DNA of 64,000 bases. It comes from Bacillus sp. FJAT-27445. GTDB lineage: Bacteria; Bacillota; Bacilli; Bacillales; Cytobacillaceae. Where the stretch lies: assembly GCF_001510665.1 (NCBI RefSeq), contig NZ_LMTI01000003.1, positions 354,854-418,853 on the forward strand, given 5' to 3'. Position 1 is the stretch's first letter; every line of letters starts with the position of its first letter. A program made the translations under genes and the position numbers. Below the pieces are notes generated by a model that saw only the letters and a list, made by a program, of their open reading frames with translations, did no database searches and was not told the DNA's origin. Below are positions 61,797-64,000 of this stretch, piece by piece.

Positions 61797-62483
61797 ATGA
61801 TAGAAATGCAAAATGTTTATAAGAAATATCCAAATGGCGTCACGGCTGTGAGCGGCATCAATGTCCGGATCAACCAGGGGGAGTTTGTTTATGTGGTTGG
61901 GCCAAGTGGGGCCGGCAAATCGACGTTCATTAAAATGATGTATCGTGAAGAAGTGCCAACATCAGGTACTATCCTAATAAATGGTATAAATATAGCTAAG
62001 CTGAAACTAAAGAGGGTGCCGATTTTCAGGCGGAACCTTGGCGTGGTTTTCCAAGACTTCAAGCTGCTGACAACGAAGACGGTTTACGAGAATGTCGCAT
62101 TTGCACTCGAGGTTATTGAGGAACATCCTAAGTATATTAAGAAAAGGGTCATGGAAGTGCTTGACCTTGTTAACCTTAAGCACAAGGCTAGAATGCTCCC
62201 GACTGAACTGTCCGGTGGCGAACAGCAGCGTGTATCTATAGCGCGGTCGATAGTCAATTCTCCTAAGGTGGTAATCGCGGACGAGCCAACAGGGAACCTG
62301 GATCCTGATACCTCTTGGGAAATCATGAAAATTTTTGAAGAAATCAACACGCGAGGCACGACAATTGTAATGGCTACGCATAATAGGGAAATTGTTAATA
62401 CCATCAAGCACCGTGTCATTGCAATAGAAGAAGGCAGAATTGTCCGTGATGAGCAGAGGGGGGACTACGGCTATGAAGCTTAG
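61797..62483 (+). CDS. ftsE: FtsE, ATPase of the FtsEX complex
   Basis: A 228-aa ABC ATPase that, with FtsX, activates the CwlO endopeptidase during elongation in Bacilli. Walker A is GPSGAGKST (Lys41), the signature LSGGEQQR, Walker B VVIADEPTG, and the switch His in MATHNRE. ATG 61797 (MIEMQNVYKKYPNG) is preferred to GTG 61785, which overlaps the AGGTGA site. It overlaps ftsX by 11 bases. Confidence 0.97.
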   Translation: MIEMQNVYKKYPNGVTAVSGINVRINQGEFVYVVGPSGAGKSTFIKMMYREEVPTSGTILINGINIAKLKLKRVPIFRRNLGVVFQDFKLLTTKTVYENVAFALEVIEEHPKYIKKRVMEVLDLVNLKHKARMLPTELSGGEQQRVSIARSIVNSPKVVIADEPTGNLDPDTSWEIMKIFEEINTRGTTIVMATHNREIVNTIKHRVIAIEEGRIVRDEQRGDYGYEA

Positions 62484-63357
62484 GACCCTGGGCCGCCATA
62501 CACGGGAGAGTGTAAAAAGTATAGGAAGGAACGGGTGGATGACGTTCGCGTCGGTCGGCGCGGTTACGGTCACTCTTATCCTTGTCGGTGTCTTTTTCGT
62601 TATTATGATGAATCTCAATAAGGTGGCAACGACCATTGAAGAGGACGTGGAAATCCGCGTACACATCGATACCACTGCTGACAAGAAACAGCAGCAGGAG
62701 TTAAGACAAAAGATTGAATCCCTGCCGGAGGTAAAAAGCATCGGCTTTTCCTCAAAAGAAGAGGAACTGCAGATTTTGATAAAAAATCTTGGAGAATCCT
62801 ACAAGCTTTTTGAACAGGACAATCCTTTAAACGATGTATTTATCGTAAAATCGAAAAACCCCGAAGACACAATGAAAGCCGCGGGAAAAATTAAAAATAT
62901 GGATTTTGCCTACAAGGTTCAATATGGGCAGGATAGCGTAGAAAAGCTGTTCAAATTCATAGCCGCAAGCCGGAATGTCGGGTTGGCACTGATTGCCGGG
63001 TTGTTCTTTACGGCGATATTCCTAATTTCGAACACCATCAAAATTACTATAATTGCGAGAAGAAGAGAAATTCAGATTATGAGATTGGTAGGCGCAACGA
63101 ATGCCTTCATCCGTTGGCCATTCTTCCTTGAAGGACTCTGGCTGGGGATTCTAGGATCGGTCCTGCCGGTTGTATTGATTTCGATAGCGTATTACCAGGC
63201 ATATAGCTATCTGGCACCGTTGCTTGAAGGCCATTTTATTCAAATCCTTCCTTACGATCCGTTCATGTACCAGGTATCGGGACTTCTTATCCTGATGGGC
63301 GCATTCATTGGGATTTGGGGAAGTATGATGTCGGTCAGGAAGTTCCTGCGGATTTAA
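62473..63357 (+). CDS. ftsX: FtsX, membrane subunit of the FtsEX complex
   Basis: A 294-aa protein with four membrane segments and a large extracellular loop (about residues 55-165) between the first two, the topology of Gram-positive FtsX. It passes the FtsE ATP cycle to the hydrolase CwlO. The start ATG 62473 (MKLRTLGRHTRESVKSIGRNGWMTF) matches B. subtilis FtsX and lies ten bases after GAGGGGGG; the frame upstream to 62440 is not used. It overlaps ftsE. Confidence 0.96.
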   Translation: MKLRTLGRHTRESVKSIGRNGWMTFASVGAVTVTLILVGVFFVIMMNLNKVATTIEEDVEIRVHIDTTADKKQQQELRQKIESLPEVKSIGFSSKEEELQILIKNLGESYKLFEQDNPLNDVFIVKSKNPEDTMKAAGKIKNMDFAYKVQYGQDSVEKLFKFIAASRNVGLALIAGLFFTAIFLISNTIKITIIARRREIQIMRLVGATNAFIRWPFFLEGLWLGILGSVLPVVLISIAYYQAYSYLAPLLEGHFIQILPYDPFMYQVSGLLILMGAFIGIWGSMMSVRKFLRI

Positions 63358-63432
63358 AAGAACAGAGGGTTCCAGAAAAAATAGATACGATTTACCTGTA
63401 CATGGGTTGCAGTGGAAAGGAGAAATCGGGAA

Positions 63433-64000
63433 TTGAGAAGATCAGTCATGGCGCTTACCGCGTCAATCGTGGTAGGCATAGGGAGTTTATTTGGAGGCTT
63501 TAGCATACATACAGAGGCTTCGAAGCTATCCGAATTGAAGGGTGAAAAAGCAGAAATCCAGCAAAACCGTTCTAAAGTGGATGCCAATATTAGTGAGTCA
63601 GACAAAAAAATCCAGAAGCTTCAGGCAGAGCAAGAAAAGGTAAATGCCGAAATTAAGAGGCTTGATCTTGCTATTGGTGAAACAAACAAAAAGATTCGTG
63701 AACAGACAAAGGATATCCAGGAAACACAATTGGAGATCAAAAAGCTGCAGGGAGAAATAAAGGTCCTGGAGGAACGGATCGCCAAGCGAAACGAGCTCCT
63801 TAAGGACCGCGCCCGTAACTACCAGGAAAACGGCGGTATGGTCAGCTATGTCGATGTTTTGATGGGCGCGACTAGCTTTAGTGACTTTGTTGACCGGGCA
63901 ACGGCTGTTGCGACAATCATGGAGGCGGACAAAGATATCCTCGAGCAGCACAGGGCTGATATGGAGGAGCTTGAACAGAAGAAGCAAAAGGTTGAAAGCG
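63433..64000 (+). CDS. CwlO/PcsB-type peptidoglycan hydrolase, N-terminal part
   Basis: The window cuts this gene after 189 codons. TTG 63433 follows AAGGAG by about ten bases. The peptide begins MRRSVMALTASIVVGIGSLFGG (signal peptide with HTEA cleavage region) and continues as a long coiled coil from residue about 35 to the end, of the kind through which CwlO and PcsB contact FtsX. A DVLMGATSFSDFVDRA element, conserved in the CwlO/PcsB family, lies at about residues 140-155. The catalytic domain (NlpC/P60 or peptidase M23) would be beyond 64000, so the exact subtype is open. It lies 75 bases after ftsX, as an FtsEX target should. Confidence 0.85.
   Translation, partial: MRRSVMALTASIVVGIGSLFGGFSIHTEASKLSELKGEKAEIQQNRSKVDANISESDKKIQKLQAEQEKVNAEIKRLDLAIGETNKKIREQTKDIQETQLEIKKLQGEIKVLEERIAKRNELLKDRARNYQENGGMVSYVDVLMGATSFSDFVDRATAVATIMEADKDILEQHRADMEELEQKKQKVES

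Overview
The window reads as a chromosomal segment of a Gram-positive, spore-former-type Bacillaceae (order Bacillales). The evidence is the gene order yvyE - degS - degU - degV - comFA - comFC - hpf - secA - prfB - cccB - ftsE - ftsX - cwlO-like, which follows Bacillus subtilis closely, together with Bacillus-type ribosome binding sites, signal peptides and a programmed prfB frameshift. The species cannot be named from sequence alone. A multihaem cytochrome locus suggests a respiratory, possibly metal- or mineral-reducing lifestyle (inference).

Layout. 1-9.9 kb: exported proteins on the + strand (subtilisin-like protease, CAP-domain protein, phosphodiester glycosidase, NlpC/P60 hydrolase). 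The last three share a previously unnamed-looking ~75-85 residue module. 9.9-13.2 kb: accessory secretion genes secA2 and slaP (- strand). 13.5-26.8 kb: a cell-surface polysaccharide locus with an initiating phosphoglycosyl transferase, a WbpA/WbpD/WbpE/WbpI-like sugar pathway for a 2,3-diamino-uronic acid, Wzz, Wzx, Wzy and three glycosyltransferases. 26.8-27.7 kb: a gene-free stretch in which a 446-bp inverted-repeat element (MITE-like, with an 8-bp imperfect target duplication) interrupts a degenerate tandem repeat.

27.7-34.2 kb (- strand): a lytABC/tagU-like wall block (LCP ligase, SH3-decorated amidase, SH3 coiled-coil protein, SpoIID/LytB protein) and yvyE. 34.6-43.1 kb: the DegS/DegU two-component system, DegV, a 28-aa orphan ORF, a lipoprotein, a NERD-domain gene overlapping comFA, comFC, and hpf with overlapping sigma-B and sigma-H type promoters. 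The flagellar block that separates comFC from hpf in B. subtilis is absent here. 43.2-45.2 kb: a DUF1028 gene with a split chromate transporter pair.

45.4-54.6 kb (- strand): the most unusual region, four multihaem c-type cytochromes carrying 10, 12, 6 and 8 CXXCH motifs (36 in total) with a TPR protein and an NHL propeller. The layout suggests a membrane-to-surface electron conduit inserted between hpf and secA. Reading from the promoter side, two membrane-anchored NapC/NirT-like cytochromes could take quinol electrons, TPR and NHL proteins could assemble or organise them, and the Fn3-hexahaem and Ig/cadherin-like-octahaem proteins would be outermost. 55.2-64 kb: secA, a 52-bp hairpin tandem repeat, prfB, a heptad-repeat coiled-coil gene, a cluster of six DnaA-box-like 9-mers, yitT-like, cccB, ftsEX and the start of a CwlO/PcsB-type hydrolase cut by the window end.
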